NCBI RefSeq assembly: GCF_009372255.1
Contig: NZ_LXGN01000001.1
Span: forward strand, 62,001 to 126,000
Source: Acinetobacter guerrae
GTDB taxonomy: Bacteria; Pseudomonadota; Gammaproteobacteria; Pseudomonadales; Moraxellaceae
Direction of reading: 5' to 3'
DNA: 64,000 bases
Part shown: positions 34,887 through 44,381 of the stretch, in pieces
How the letters are laid out: every line of letters starts with the position of its first letter
Numbering within the stretch: position 1 is the stretch's first letter
The notes under the pieces: generated by a model
What the model saw: only the letters and a program-made list of their open reading frames with translations
Databases searched by the model: none
Told to the model about the DNA's origin: nothing
Position numbers and translations under genes: made by a program

Positions 34887-37433
34887 TTATGCTTCAACCA
34901 TTGGGATACGATCTTCTGAACGCTCAATCTCATTCAAAGGGCGAATCTGATTGCGGACTTGGGTAAATTGAATATGTGGATCGGCTTGTTGATCTGCACT
35001 GGCATTAATATAAGTTTGGAAGCGTTTACGGATTTCAGGGTCTTCAACTGCTGTACGCCATTCATCTTGATAGGTACCAACGACATGGCTCATACGGCGT
35101 TCAAGTTCTTCGGCCAATCCTAATGAATCATGAACGATGACAGATTTCAGATAATCTAAGCCACCTTCCATATTGTCGCGCCATACACTGGTGCGTTGTA
35201 AACGATCTGCCGTTTGGATATAGAACATAAAGAAACGATCGATATAACGAACGAGGGTTTGAGTATCAAGATCAGAAGCTAATAATTCTGCATGTCGTGG
35301 CTTCATGCCGCCGTTACCGCACACATAAAGGTTCCAGCCTTTTTCGGTCGCAATCACTCCCACATCCTTGCTTTGTGCTTCAGCACATTCGCGGGTACAA
35401 CCCGATACTGCCATTTTTAATTTATGTGGAGAGCGTAAGCCTTTATAACGATTTTCAAGTTCAATCGCCAAACCCACCGAATCATCCACTCCATAACGAC
35501 ACCACGTACTACCAACACATGACTTTACGGTACGCAATGATTTACCGTAAGCATGTCCAGATTCAAAACCTGCTGCATTGAGTTCTTCCCAAATAAATGG
35601 AAGTTGATGAATTTGTGCGCCAAATAGATCGACACGTTGTCCACCTGTAATTTTGGTATACAAATTATACTTTTTGGCAATTTGACCTACCGCGATTAAA
35701 CCATCTGGTGTGACTTCACCGCCTGCCATACGTGGTACGACAGAATAAGAACCATCTTTTTGAATATTTCCCAAGTAGTAGTCGTTACTGTCTTGTAGAC
35801 CTGCATGCTTTGGTTGTAATACAAAGTCATTCCAGCATGAGGCTAAAATATTTGCTGCTGTTGGTTTACAAATATCACAACCTAAACCGTGGCCGTGTTG
35901 CTGAATCAGATCATCAAAAGTTTTGATTTCATTGACCCTAACCAAGTGATACAACTCTTGACGTGAGTATGGAAAATGTTCACAAAGATGATTATTAACC
36001 GTTACACCTTGACGTTGTAACTCAGACTTGAGGACTTGTGTAACCAGTGGTGTGCATCCCCCACAAGCAGTTGCAGCTTTGGTGCATTTTTTCAAAGCTC
36101 CCAAAGAGGTTGAGCCAGCAGAAATTGCCTGACAAATATCTGCTTTAGAAACATTGTTACATGAGCAAATGGTGGCACTATCAGGGAGTAAATCAACTCC
36201 ACTCCCGCCTGATTTTGCACCTGGGTCTGAAAACCCAGGCATGATCAAACTTTCAGGAATGTTTGGCAGTGCAATCCCATTCAACATCATTTGCAGAAGA
36301 TCATTATATTCTTTGGCATCACCAACTAAGACTGCCCCAAGCAATTTGGTTTTGTCTGCATCAACTACGATTTTTTTATAGACCAGTGCATCTTCATCAG
36401 CATAAAAATAGCTCACTGAATTGGGAGTCACGCCATGTGCATCTCCAACTGATGCTACGTCTACTCCCATCAACTTTAGCTTGGTACTCATATCCGCACC
36501 CGCAAAGCAATGGGTTTCTTCCGTAAGGATATGTTTTGCTGCAATTCGTGCCATATCATAGCCAGGCGCGACTAAACCATAGATTTTGTTATCCCAAAGT
36601 GCGCATTCACCAATCGCATAAATGTTGTCATCTGAGGTTTGACAATAATCGTTGATTTTAATCCCGCCGCGTTCGCCAAGCGCCAAACCACTTAGTCGTG
36701 CTAATTCATCACGTGGACGAATGCCTGCTGAGAATAAAACAATATCGGTTTCAAGCTCAGAACCATCTGCAAACTTCATGATGTGAGTTGAGTTTTCACC
36801 TGACTCAATACACTGTGTAGCTTTTTGAGTGTGGACTTTTACACCCAAATTTTCAATTTTACGGCGTAAAACTTTACCGCCCAAATCATCAATCTGAACT
36901 GCCATTAATCGTGGTGCAAATTCCACCACATGTGTTTCAAGATTTAAGTCGCGTAAAGCCTTCGCAGCTTCCAAACCTAATAAACCACCACCAATCACCA
37001 CACCTGATTTGGCATTTAAGCTCGCTGCACGAATGGCATCTAAATCTTCAATGGTGCGATAAACAAAACAGTTCTCACGATCATTGCCAGAAATGGGCGG
37101 TACAAAGGCATATGAACCTGTCGCCAACACCAATTTATCGTAATGAAGAATATCGCCAAAATGAGTGGTGACCGTTTGTTCAGCAGCATCAATGGCAACA
37201 GCTTTAGTATTGAGCCGTAAATCGATGCCATGTGCATCGGCAAAGTCAAATCGCGCAAGTGATAAGTCTTTCGCTGATTTTCCTGAAAAATATTCAGTCA
37301 AATGCACACGATCGTAGGCAATACGGGGTTCTTCAGCAAGAATGGTTATTTCTAATTCATCGTCTGCTTTTTCTAAAATTGCTTCGATAAATTTGTGGCC
37401 GACCATACCGTGACCAATCATAATCAGTTTCAT
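34887..37433 (-). CDS. nirB: NAD(P)H-dependent assimilatory nitrite reductase large subunit
   Basis: The 848-residue enzyme reduces nitrite to ammonium using siroheme. It has an N-terminal FAD/NAD domain (GHGMVGHKF, GGGLLGLEAAKAL), a BFD-type [2Fe-2S] region (CSCNNVSKADI.. ACGGCTPL), and the siroheme/[4Fe-4S] site in KSCVGSTWCRYGVDDS and AVSGCTRECAEA. The length fits NirB. GGAG precedes the ATG. It is 31 bases downstream of the transporter gene in the same operon. Confidence 0.96.
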   Translation of the reverse strand: MKLIMIGHGMVGHKFIEAILEKADDELEITILAEEPRIAYDRVHLTEYFSGKSAKDLSLARFDFADAHGIDLRLNTKAVAIDAAEQTVTTHFGDILHYDKLVLATGSYAFVPPISGNDRENCFVYRTIEDLDAIRAASLNAKSGVVIGGGLLGLEAAKALRDLNLETHVVEFAPRLMAVQIDDLGGKVLRRKIENLGVKVHTQKATQCIESGENSTHIMKFADGSELETDIVLFSAGIRPRDELARLSGLALGERGGIKINDYCQTSDDNIYAIGECALWDNKIYGLVAPGYDMARIAAKHILTEETHCFAGADMSTKLKLMGVDVASVGDAHGVTPNSVSYFYADEDALVYKKIVVDADKTKLLGAVLVGDAKEYNDLLQMMLNGIALPNIPESLIMPGFSDPGAKSGGSGVDLLPDSATICSCNNVSKADICQAISAGSTSLGALKKCTKAATACGGCTPLVTQVLKSELQRQGVTVNNHLCEHFPYSRQELYHLVRVNEIKTFDDLIQQHGHGLGCDICKPTAANILASCWNDFVLQPKHAGLQDSNDYYLGNIQKDGSYSVVPRMAGGEVTPDGLIAVGQIAKKYNLYTKITGGQRVDLFGAQIHQLPFIWEELNAAGFESGHAYGKSLRTVKSCVGSTWCRYGVDDSVGLAIELENRYKGLRSPHKLKMAVSGCTRECAEAQSKDVGVIATEKGWNLYVCGNGGMKPRHAELLASDLDTQTLVRYIDRFFMFYIQTADRLQRTSVWRDNMEGGLDYLKSVIVHDSLGLAEELERRMSHVVGTYQDEWRTAVEDPEIRKRFQTYINASADQQADPHIQFTQVRNQIRPLNEIERSEDRIPMVEA

Positions 37434-37464
37434 GGGTTATCTCCTCAGATATTCATGTTGGTTA

Positions 37465-38811
37465 TTAAGCAAGGTTGTTACGTTCAAGAACTGCCTGTTC
37501 AAATAAGCGCTGTTCTTTAACCTTATGTTCTGCCGAGAAACGAATCAGCATGACAAAACCCGCTGCAACCACCACTAAACCACCCAAAACCATTAAACAG
37601 GTTTGAATATCCAACATCCCTTTTAGTAAGAACCCTGCTGCGACTGCTCCAACATTGCCGCCCGCACCAATAATGCCAGCAACACCACCTAAAGCATCAC
37701 GATCAATAAATGGCACCAAAGCATACGTTGCACCACATGCCATATGAGTAAACAAAGCAAATACTGTCATTGCCATAATCGCCAGCATTGCGCTATTCAT
37801 TTGAGAAAATAAAATCAGAAATAAACCTTCACCTAAAATCATCACAAATAAAACTTTAGTACGACCATCTAAACCTTTTTTCATCGCGACTTTGTCAGAT
37901 ACAATTCCACCCAAAGCACGCGCAAATAAAGCAAGTAGACCAAAAATTCCAGCAGCCAAACCTGCTTCCTTTAGGCCAAAATTAAAGTTGTTGACGTAGT
38001 ACATCGCAATAATGTTGTGAATAAAAATTTCAATACCAAAACAGGCTGCATACGCACCAAATAGAATCCAGACTCGATAGTTACGAGCGGCATGCATCAA
38101 AATCGCAATACCACCTTTTTTATCACTTCCAACCTGAATACCCTGCGCACGTAAATCTTTATAATTTCCTTGAGGTGTGTCTTGAGTTAGTTTCCAGTAA
38201 AGAATACCTACGATCACCATCATGATCCCTGGCACGAGTAACGCAATACGCCAGCCCATAGCTTGTTCAACACCAAACATCACCAGTGCAGATAACAATA
38301 GCGGCATAAGAGCCTGAGTCGCTCCACCACCTGCATTTCCCCATCCAGCAGAAGCAGCATTGGCGGTTCCAACCACATTCGGCGCAAACATAATGCTGGT
38401 GTGATACTGAGTGATCACAAAGCTCGCGCCAATCGCGCCAATCAATAATCGGAAAAATAGAAACGATTCATAGCTATTTGCCGAGGCCACACCAAATACA
38501 GGAATACTGCCAATGAGTAATAAAGCAGTATAAGTTTTGCGTGGGCCGTATTTATCACATAGTGGACCTACAATTAATCTGACTAAAATCGTAATTGCAA
38601 CGGCAGCAATATTGATATTGGCAATCTGATCTTTAGTCAGATGAAACTCACCTGCGATGACTGGCATTAACGGCGCACAGGCAAACCAAGCAAAAAAACA
38701 GACAAAAAAAGCGAGCCAACTCATATGGAAGGCTCGCATCGCTGGAACAGTAAAATTAAATAAATTGATTTTTGTAGCTTTCTTAGCATTTAAATCTAAA
38801 TTTGAAGACAT
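37465..38811 (-). CDS. Nitrate/nitrite MFS transporter (NarK/NasA type)
   Basis: The 448-residue inner-membrane protein has 12 predicted helices and the signatures of nitrate-nitrite porters: FFVCFFAWFACAPLMP in the first helix and GWGNAGGGATQALMPLL, a nitrate-signature Gly-rich helix, with a second Gly-rich helix GGVAGIIGAGGNVGAVAAGF. It imports nitrate for the reductases downstream. The start at 38811 follows AGGAGAAGG; a longer frame reaching 38910 would run into the regulatory hairpins of the leader. It is the first gene of the assimilation operon. Confidence 0.92.
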   Translation of the reverse strand: MSSNLDLNAKKATKINLFNFTVPAMRAFHMSWLAFFVCFFAWFACAPLMPVIAGEFHLTKDQIANINIAAVAITILVRLIVGPLCDKYGPRKTYTALLLIGSIPVFGVASANSYESFLFFRLLIGAIGASFVITQYHTSIMFAPNVVGTANAASAGWGNAGGGATQALMPLLLSALVMFGVEQAMGWRIALLVPGIMMVIVGILYWKLTQDTPQGNYKDLRAQGIQVGSDKKGGIAILMHAARNYRVWILFGAYAACFGIEIFIHNIIAMYYVNNFNFGLKEAGLAAGIFGLLALFARALGGIVSDKVAMKKGLDGRTKVLFVMILGEGLFLILFSQMNSAMLAIMAMTVFALFTHMACGATYALVPFIDRDALGGVAGIIGAGGNVGAVAAGFLLKGMLDIQTCLMVLGGLVVVAAGFVMLIRFSAEHKVKEQRLFEQAVLERNNLA

Positions 38812-38844
38812 GGCCTTCTCCTGAACTGAACGTAATATGGGCTT

Positions 38845-38861
38845 TACAGCACAAGGCTGTA
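38845..38861 (-). promoter_or_regulatory. Third hairpin in the nitrate operon leader
   Basis: TACAGC and GCTGTA form a 6-bp stem with loop CTTGT between the second ANTAR-type hairpin and the transporter ribosome binding site. No T-run follows, so if it takes part in termination it does so atypically. Confidence 0.4.
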
Positions 38862-38877
38862 TTGGCAATCGATCAGA

Positions 38878-38896
38878 ACGGACATCGTTGGCCGTC
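38878..38896 (-). promoter_or_regulatory. Second ANTAR-type hairpin (P2)
   Basis: On the minus strand ACGGCC and GTCCGT enclose the hexaloop AACGAT. One C-U mismatch interrupts the stem. The loop has A at position 1 and G at position 4, the pattern ANTAR proteins recognise. It is the second of two tandem hairpins downstream of the sigma-54 promoter. Confidence 0.55.
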
Positions 38897-38912
38897 TTAC
38901 AAATTTTCAATT

Positions 38913-38930
38913 TGAGTCTTCATTGACTCA
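38913..38930 (-). promoter_or_regulatory. First ANTAR-type hairpin (P1)
   Basis: TGAGTC and GACTCA form a perfect 6-bp stem around the hexaloop AATGAA, with A1 and G4. It starts about 11 bases after the sigma-54-type promoter and precedes P2 by 16 bases. NasT, encoded divergently, has the matching ANTAR domain. Confidence 0.65.
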
Positions 38931-38940
38931 CATAAAATTA

Positions 38941-38957
38941 AGCAAGGGTTATGCCAA
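38941..38957 (-). promoter_or_regulatory. Sigma-54-type promoter of the nitrate assimilation operon
   Basis: On the minus strand TTGGCATAACCCTTGCT matches the -24/-12 consensus TGGCACG-N4-TTGCW with correct spacing. Transcription would begin about 12 bases downstream, just before the first ANTAR hairpin. NtrC-type nitrogen control is the expected activator, but no clear NtrC site was found. Confidence 0.65.
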
Positions 38958-39175
38958 CTTTAAACCTTAAAATTCAAATAACTCTAATAGTTTGAAATAT
39001 AAAAATAAATTTAAGCGACTAAATATTTTTTATGAATTAACTTATTTACTATTTTAGTTTTATCGTTCTAATCATCTATTTTTAAATTGCGTCAAAATGA
39101 CTCCTTAATGCGCTATTAGGGGTCAAAGCAAGCAAAAAGTTCAATAAAAATGCTTTGAAATCTAATTTTTTTGCA
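38958..39175. other. AT-rich control region between divergent nas arms
   Basis: This non-coding stretch lies between the two opposed sigma-54-type promoters. It is very AT-rich. An inverted repeat TCAAAGCA (39123-39130) with TGCTTTGA (39151-39158) is the only clear palindrome and might be a regulator site. No gene or leader ORF is apparent. Confidence 0.45.
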
Positions 39176-39191
39176 TGGCATCAATTTTGCT
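39176..39191 (+). promoter_or_regulatory. Sigma-54-type promoter of nasT-nasS
   Basis: TGGCATCAATTTTGCT has the -24 TGGCA and -12 TTGCT elements with correct spacing, 66 bases before nasT. It mirrors the promoter of the opposite arm, so both arms may respond to nitrogen limitation. Confidence 0.55.
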
Positions 39192-39256
39192 GGTATTTGT
39201 TTCATCTATTTCGCTTAAACTAAGTCAAGTGTATCCATACTCATGTTTTATTCCTT

Positions 39257-39847
39257 ATGTCAAAACTAAAAATTGCACTGATTGATGATGATTTTGAACG
39301 TGCTGAATTTGTTCAGCAGAATTTACGTGCGCACGGTTTTGATGTGGTTGCCTGCTTGAGCCTTGAGCATTTAAGTGACTTTCAACTTGAAGATTTACAG
39401 GCAGACGTGATTCTACTAGATATGGATCATCCCCATCGTGACCTGATTGAAAGCTGCGTCAGTCATTTTGATCTGCCCACTGTCCTATTTACCAAAAACA
39501 CGCATAAAGACACCATTAAACAAGCGATTGCCGCAGGTGTGACTGCGTATATTGTCGATGGGATTGATCCTGCTCGCTTAGATACCATTTTGGAAATCTC
39601 GATTGAACAGTATAAAAAACATAAGCAGCTCGAAAGTGATTTAAAAGAAACCAAACTTAAATTGGCTGATCGTAAAGATATCGAAAAAGCCAAAGTGTTA
39701 TTGATGCAATTGCACAGTTTGACTGAAGATACTGCATTTCAGTTACTCAGAAAAAATGCCATGAGTCATCGGATTACAATGGGTGAAATGGCAAGACGAC
39801 TGATCGATGCACAACAATTACTTAGCCACCCGATCAAGGAGGATTAA
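39257..39847 (+). CDS. nasT: ANTAR-domain antiterminator NasT
   Basis: The 196-residue protein has an N-terminal response-regulator-like domain (KIALIDDDFERAEFV, ADVILLDMDHP) and a C-terminal ANTAR RNA-binding domain of three helices (RKDIEKAKVLLMQ.. EDTAFQLLRKNAMSHRITMGEMARRLI). NasT binds tandem hairpins in nas leader RNA and prevents early termination when nitrate or nitrite is present. Matching hairpins lie in the divergent operon leader. It is followed without a gap by nasS. Confidence 0.93.
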   Translation: MSKLKIALIDDDFERAEFVQQNLRAHGFDVVACLSLEHLSDFQLEDLQADVILLDMDHPHRDLIESCVSHFDLPTVLFTKNTHKDTIKQAIAAGVTAYIVDGIDPARLDTILEISIEQYKKHKQLESDLKETKLKLADRKDIEKAKVLLMQLHSLTEDTAFQLLRKNAMSHRITMGEMARRLIDAQQLLSHPIKED

Positions 39848-40876
39848 ATGAACCCGCTTGAGAAAACCAAAATTCAGCTCGGTTATATTCCTCTTTTAGA
39901 TTGTATTGCACTACTTTGGGCTAAAGAACGTGGATTTTTTGAAGAATTTGGCTTGGATGTCACACTGGTAAAAGAAGCATCATGGGCGAGTTTAAGAGAT
40001 CGACTCGCTTTTGGGGTATTAGATGCTGCACATTGTTTATCTGCAATGTTACCTGCTGCTGCAATTGCAGATGATCAAATTGGAATTCCACTAAAAACAC
40101 CTTTGGTTTTAAGTATTAATCGTGCCTATATCAGTTTAAGCCAAAGTTTAAGTCATGCACTTACTATACAAGTCGCAGACTCTGCCCAAATCAATGCACA
40201 AAAATTAGTAAATCATATACAACATGGGCAATATGTTGCTTTAGCTCATGTGTTTAAACACTCTATTCATCACTATTGTTTACGTGAATGGCTAGCACTA
40301 GCCAATCTGCAAACAGCACAACAGATTGCGTTAAAAACCCTCCCACCTCCATATATGGTTGAGGCATTGTCATCGGGCTTAATTGATGGTTTCTGTGTAG
40401 GTGAACCCTGGAATATTCAGGGTGAAATTGAAGGCGTCAGTCAGATTGTTGCCTCAAGTCGGGATATTATTCCCCCCATTGCAGATAAGGTGATGGCGGT
40501 AACACAAGAATGGGCCTTAAAACACCCAAATACATTAATTGCGCTTACTGCTGCGGTATTGAAAGCTCAAAAAGAATTAGAAACTTTAAATGACTATACA
40601 CCCGTTTGGAAAATGTTAGCTGAATTTAACATTATTCGATTTAAGTGTTCGCCACAGGTTCACGTACAAAAATATTATGTCATTGAATCGATTATTCGAA
40701 ATTTTGTTGAAAACAATGCTGCTCCAGATCCACATCATTTTATCTGGCTTTTTGAACAAATGCAGAAATGGGATGATTCAGTCAATCATTTTGACCAGAC
40801 ATCAATTGAACATTTAAGTCAAAATTGTATTGAACACGATGTATATCAAAATGCTTTAGCACAAATCACGATTTAG
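39848..40876 (+). CDS. nasS: Nitrate/nitrite sensor NasS
   Basis: The 342-residue protein is related to NrtA/CmpA nitrate- and bicarbonate-binding proteins (IQLGYIPLLDCIALLWAKERGFFEEFGLDV.., GLIDGFCVGEPWN) but has no signal peptide, so it stays in the cytoplasm. This fits NasS, which sequesters NasT until nitrate or nitrite binds. AAGGAGG precedes the ATG, which directly follows the nasT stop. Its end overlaps the convergent lipase-like gene by four bases. Confidence 0.92.
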   Translation: MNPLEKTKIQLGYIPLLDCIALLWAKERGFFEEFGLDVTLVKEASWASLRDRLAFGVLDAAHCLSAMLPAAAIADDQIGIPLKTPLVLSINRAYISLSQSLSHALTIQVADSAQINAQKLVNHIQHGQYVALAHVFKHSIHHYCLREWLALANLQTAQQIALKTLPPPYMVEALSSGLIDGFCVGEPWNIQGEIEGVSQIVASSRDIIPPIADKVMAVTQEWALKHPNTLIALTAAVLKAQKELETLNDYTPVWKMLAEFNIIRFKCSPQVHVQKYYVIESIIRNFVENNAAPDPHHFIWLFEQMQKWDDSVNHFDQTSIEHLSQNCIEHDVYQNALAQITI

Positions 40877-42789
40877 TGATCATTTTCATTTAAATGTAGC
40901 AATAAAATTCTTCGCATTTCATTAATTGCCGAGGTAGTCATTTGTACATAATGATTGCCTTTAATGATCTTCTCTGAACTTGCTCCGTTCAAATGTGAAC
41001 TGTTATAAGGAACAATCCCATCATTCATAAATGAGGGTAACTCAGAATGTGCTGCATTGCCAATAATGGAATGATATTTGATCATCGGCACAGGCATGAC
41101 ATCTTTAGTCAAAAGCATAAAATCAGAGTTTTCACTTAAATTGCTTGCGCCATTTTCAATTAAACCATGATGCCGCACCGTATTGGTTTTATCGAGTAAG
41201 GTGTTTGACTGCACATTGTCATAAAATTCATTTGGAATTTTAATAATATTGCGCGCTAAACGCGTAAACCAACGATCTGCATAGTTGGTTCCACGATGTG
41301 GCGTAGCAATGAAAATCGCACGAGAAAAATTTGGAATTGCTTTAAATTGAAAGCGTTCACGAATCACAGGGTGTTTGAGTAACATGGCGTATTGTGCTTT
41401 GTTCATTTTTTCAATTACTGCGTTTGAAATGTCCTGATCACTCACCAATAAACGACTAATCACTCCCCCCATACTATGCCCAATCAGCACTGCATCCTGT
41501 ACGGGTGGATATTGCTTTTGAATATTTTGAAAGGCCCGTGTGAGTAAAACGTATATCTGATAACGACTTTCAAAGATGGGCATATTGGTCGAATAAAAAA
41601 CTTGCCAGACCTGATAATGCTCCCGAAGCTCTTGATCTCCCATAATATCATTGGTCAAAGAAACCCAAGCCTCAGGGCTACTGGCTAAACCATGAATAAA
41701 AACGATCACTTTTTTATTTGGATTGTATGGTTCCAGCATATATACATGCGGCATTAACAATCCATTTTCTTTATTCAATAAAGTCCAATATCCAGTTTTT
41801 CCCAAATGATTCTGAGATAACCAATAACCATAAGGTGCTGAATAATTCGCTGTTAAAGTATAATCATTTTGATGAATCCTAATATTGTCTGTTAAATATG
41901 GATCTACAAACTTGATTTTAAAATTGGTCTGATCTATATCAAAATGCTGATCAGGATTATCGGGGATCATGATTGCAGTTAATGGCAATACTTGAGGTGG
42001 ATGAATATTTGGAGAAAGTGAATTTTTATAAAACTGGATAGGATCTAAAATAAACCCATTATTTTGATCATGCTCTTCAAACTCCACTACATATTCAGCC
42101 CCTAAACCATCAGTGCGGTTAACCGTATGAAAGCCTGAAAAATTCATGTTATAACTGGATCTAAATACCACAATTTTATGTTCTTTTAAGTGTGGAAAAT
42201 CTGAAGAATCAATGTTATATCGATGTTTTCCAAACTGAATCATATCAGGCAAACTGCCTTGATGATATTCACCGTAATATCGTGTGAGCAACTTTGAAAT
42301 GGCAAAATTATAAAAAATACGGACTTGACTTTGGCGATGATCAAATACTCTACTTGAGGGTATATTTTTAGAATCAAAAAGATAGGCATAGCTATGCCTT
42401 ATACTCTGATCAAGATATTCAAGCTCTGTCGAAAAACAACTGTTTTGGGTGTGACTACATTCCCCACTATTGTCAAGTTCAAGAGCTTTGGCCAGATACA
42501 ATTCACTTATCGCAGCATGGTAAGCATCATGATCATGAGAATAAATATCCCTAATGGCATTCAGACAAAAATCAAATTGGAGCAGACACTTTTTTTGATT
42601 TAAATTGGTCAAATAAACAATATTTTTTGTCGTCGCACTTAAATTTTTACTGGTTAGAATATTTTCATATTTGCTATTGAGGGATTGGCTTAATTCATTC
42701 TCATGTAATTGCACCAATTGACAACCAGTAAGCATGAATAAACAGACTAAAATACTCATTTTAAGCATGTTTACGAACTGACCAACCAT
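40873..42789 (-). CDS. Alpha/beta hydrolase lipoprotein (lipase-like)
   Basis: The 638-residue protein has a lipoprotein signal (lipobox LTGC, Cys23) and a C-terminal alpha/beta-hydrolase domain with VIFIHGLASSPEAW and the nucleophile elbow IGHSMGGVISRLL. IFIATPHRGTNYADRW resembles triacylglycerol or PGAP1-like lipases. The first ~340 residues are unlike known catalytic domains. It probably acts at an envelope membrane. AGGGG precedes the start; an in-frame ATG seven codons later is also possible. Substrate unknown. Confidence 0.8.
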   Translation of the reverse strand: MVGQFVNMLKMSILVCLFMLTGCQLVQLHENELSQSLNSKYENILTSKNLSATTKNIVYLTNLNQKKCLLQFDFCLNAIRDIYSHDHDAYHAAISELYLAKALELDNSGECSHTQNSCFSTELEYLDQSIRHSYAYLFDSKNIPSSRVFDHRQSQVRIFYNFAISKLLTRYYGEYHQGSLPDMIQFGKHRYNIDSSDFPHLKEHKIVVFRSSYNMNFSGFHTVNRTDGLGAEYVVEFEEHDQNNGFILDPIQFYKNSLSPNIHPPQVLPLTAIMIPDNPDQHFDIDQTNFKIKFVDPYLTDNIRIHQNDYTLTANYSAPYGYWLSQNHLGKTGYWTLLNKENGLLMPHVYMLEPYNPNKKVIVFIHGLASSPEAWVSLTNDIMGDQELREHYQVWQVFYSTNMPIFESRYQIYVLLTRAFQNIQKQYPPVQDAVLIGHSMGGVISRLLVSDQDISNAVIEKMNKAQYAMLLKHPVIRERFQFKAIPNFSRAIFIATPHRGTNYADRWFTRLARNIIKIPNEFYDNVQSNTLLDKTNTVRHHGLIENGASNLSENSDFMLLTKDVMPVPMIKYHSIIGNAAHSELPSFMNDGIVPYNSSHLNGASSEKIIKGNHYVQMTTSAINEMRRILLLHLNENDH

Positions 42790-42918
42790 GCCGTTCCCCT
42801 AAATCAGCAGATTTATCTCACTTTCCACAACGCTAATTTTTGCAAATAGCGAAGGTATATCATAAAACCAATCATTTAAACTTAAATATACGATTGTCTG
42901 ACTAAACCATTATTTTCT

Positions 42919-44190
42919 CTATAGATGTATCGATTTTTCATAACGTTCAATACTTAAATCATCTGCTTGAATCTGTGGAGTCCGTCTGGAAATTAGATCA
43001 GATAATAATTTTGCAGAACCACAAGACATCGTCCAACCTAAAGTCCCGTGTCCAGTATTGGTATATAAATTTGAATATTGAGTTTTGCCTACAATTGGTG
43101 TGCCATCAGGTGTTGCAGGGCGTAACCCCGTCCAGAAACTAGCTTGATCCAAATCACTGGAAAAAGGAAATAACTGATTCAATACCATTTTTAAGGTATC
43201 TTCACGAGACGTATCCAGTGAACGATCGAAGCCGTTAATTTCTGCCATTCCTCCTACACGAATACGATCGTCAAAACGCGTTAAAGCAATCTTATAACTT
43301 TCATCTAAAATGGTCGAAACTGGAGACATGTCGGCATCGATGATCGGTGTGGTAATCGAATACCCCTTAAGTGGATAAACGGGCGCAAAGATCCCAATTT
43401 GCTTGAGCATTTCATGACTATAACTACCTAGTGCCATCACATAAGCATCTGCTTTTATTTTTTGCCCATCCTTTAAAACAATTCCCGAAATTTCATCCGC
43501 ATTTTTTTCAAGATGGCTAATGGAGGTATTAAACATAAAATGCACGCCTTGCTTGGCTGCCAGTTCTGCAAGTTCAACAGTAAATTTTTGGCAATCTCCA
43601 GTCTGATCATGAGGTAAACGTAATCCCCCAACAAAATCAACGGTTGCTTTGGCTAATGCGGGCTCAGCCTGAATCACACCCTGTTTATCCAACAATTGAT
43701 AAGGCACACCTTCTTCTTTAAGAACTTCGGTATCTTTTTCAGCCGAATCTAGCTGTTGCTGCTTTCTGAACAACTGTAATGTACCCAACTGTCGTTCGTC
43801 AAAATGAATGCCTGTTTCCTTACGCAGTTCATCCAGACAATCCCGACTATATTCTGAAATTCTGACCATGCGTTCTTTATTAATTTTATAACGATGGATA
43901 TTACACTCTGCCAACATCCGTACCATCCAGTGATATTGATACATATCCCCTGTAATTTTAATCGTTAATGGTGCGTGATGCTGAAACATCCACTTGAATG
44001 CTTTGAGTGGTACACCCGGCGCAGCCCAAGGTGATGCATATCCTGGTGAAATCTGTCCTGCATTGGCAAAGCTGGTTTCTAGCGCAACACCCGGCTGTCG
44101 ATCAATCACGGTCACTTCATGACCTGCTTGTCTTAAATAATATGCTGAAGTAGTTCCAATAACGCCTGCACCTAACACGATAATATGCAT
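42919..44190 (-). CDS. dadA: D-amino acid dehydrogenase DadA
   Basis: The 423-residue flavoenzyme oxidatively deaminates D-amino acids, mainly D-alanine, at the inner membrane. It starts with the FAD motif [26 protein letters not shown] and contains [21 protein letters not shown] and [20 protein letters not shown], all typical of DadA. No alanine racemase gene adjoins it. Confidence 0.93.
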   Translation of the reverse strand: MHIIVLGAGVIGTTSAYYLRQAGHEVTVIDRQPGVALETSFANAGQISPGYASPWAAPGVPLKAFKWMFQHHAPLTIKITGDMYQYHWMVRMLAECNIHRYKINKERMVRISEYSRDCLDELRKETGIHFDERQLGTLQLFRKQQQLDSAEKDTEVLKEEGVPYQLLDKQGVIQAEPALAKATVDFVGGLRLPHDQTGDCQKFTVELAELAAKQGVHFMFNTSISHLEKNADEISGIVLKDGQKIKADAYVMALGSYSHEMLKQIGIFAPVYPLKGYSITTPIIDADMSPVSTILDESYKIALTRFDDRIRVGGMAEINGFDRSLDTSREDTLKMVLNQLFPFSSDLDQASFWTGLRPATPDGTPIVGKTQYSNLYTNTGHGTLGWTMSCGSAKLLSDLISRRTPQIQADDLSIERYEKSIHL

Positions 44191-44381
44191 ACAAGGCCTG
44201 CTGTTTTTATCAATTGAATGGAAAATGCTGTCCTATATTTTTTAGTAAGAAATAAATAGAAGTTAACAAGTTTTAAAATATAGATATTTAAAATTAATTC
44301 TGAATAGATTGAATGACAAGCAGTGTTATGTGAATGCTTGTCACTCCTGATTACAATTTAAATTGTATTGGTTTAAGTGGT

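Noticed and set aside
38812..38910. N-terminal extension of the nitrate transporter
   Set aside because: The extra 33 codons overlap the ANTAR hairpin P2 and lack a ribosome binding site, whereas AGGAGAAGG precedes the ATG at 38811.
44352..44367. Palindrome TACAATTTAAATTGTA between dadA and ispD
   Set aside because: It is a pure A/T-rich palindrome at ~160 bases from dadA, with no second copy. In so AT-rich a region it could be chance, so it was not called an operator.
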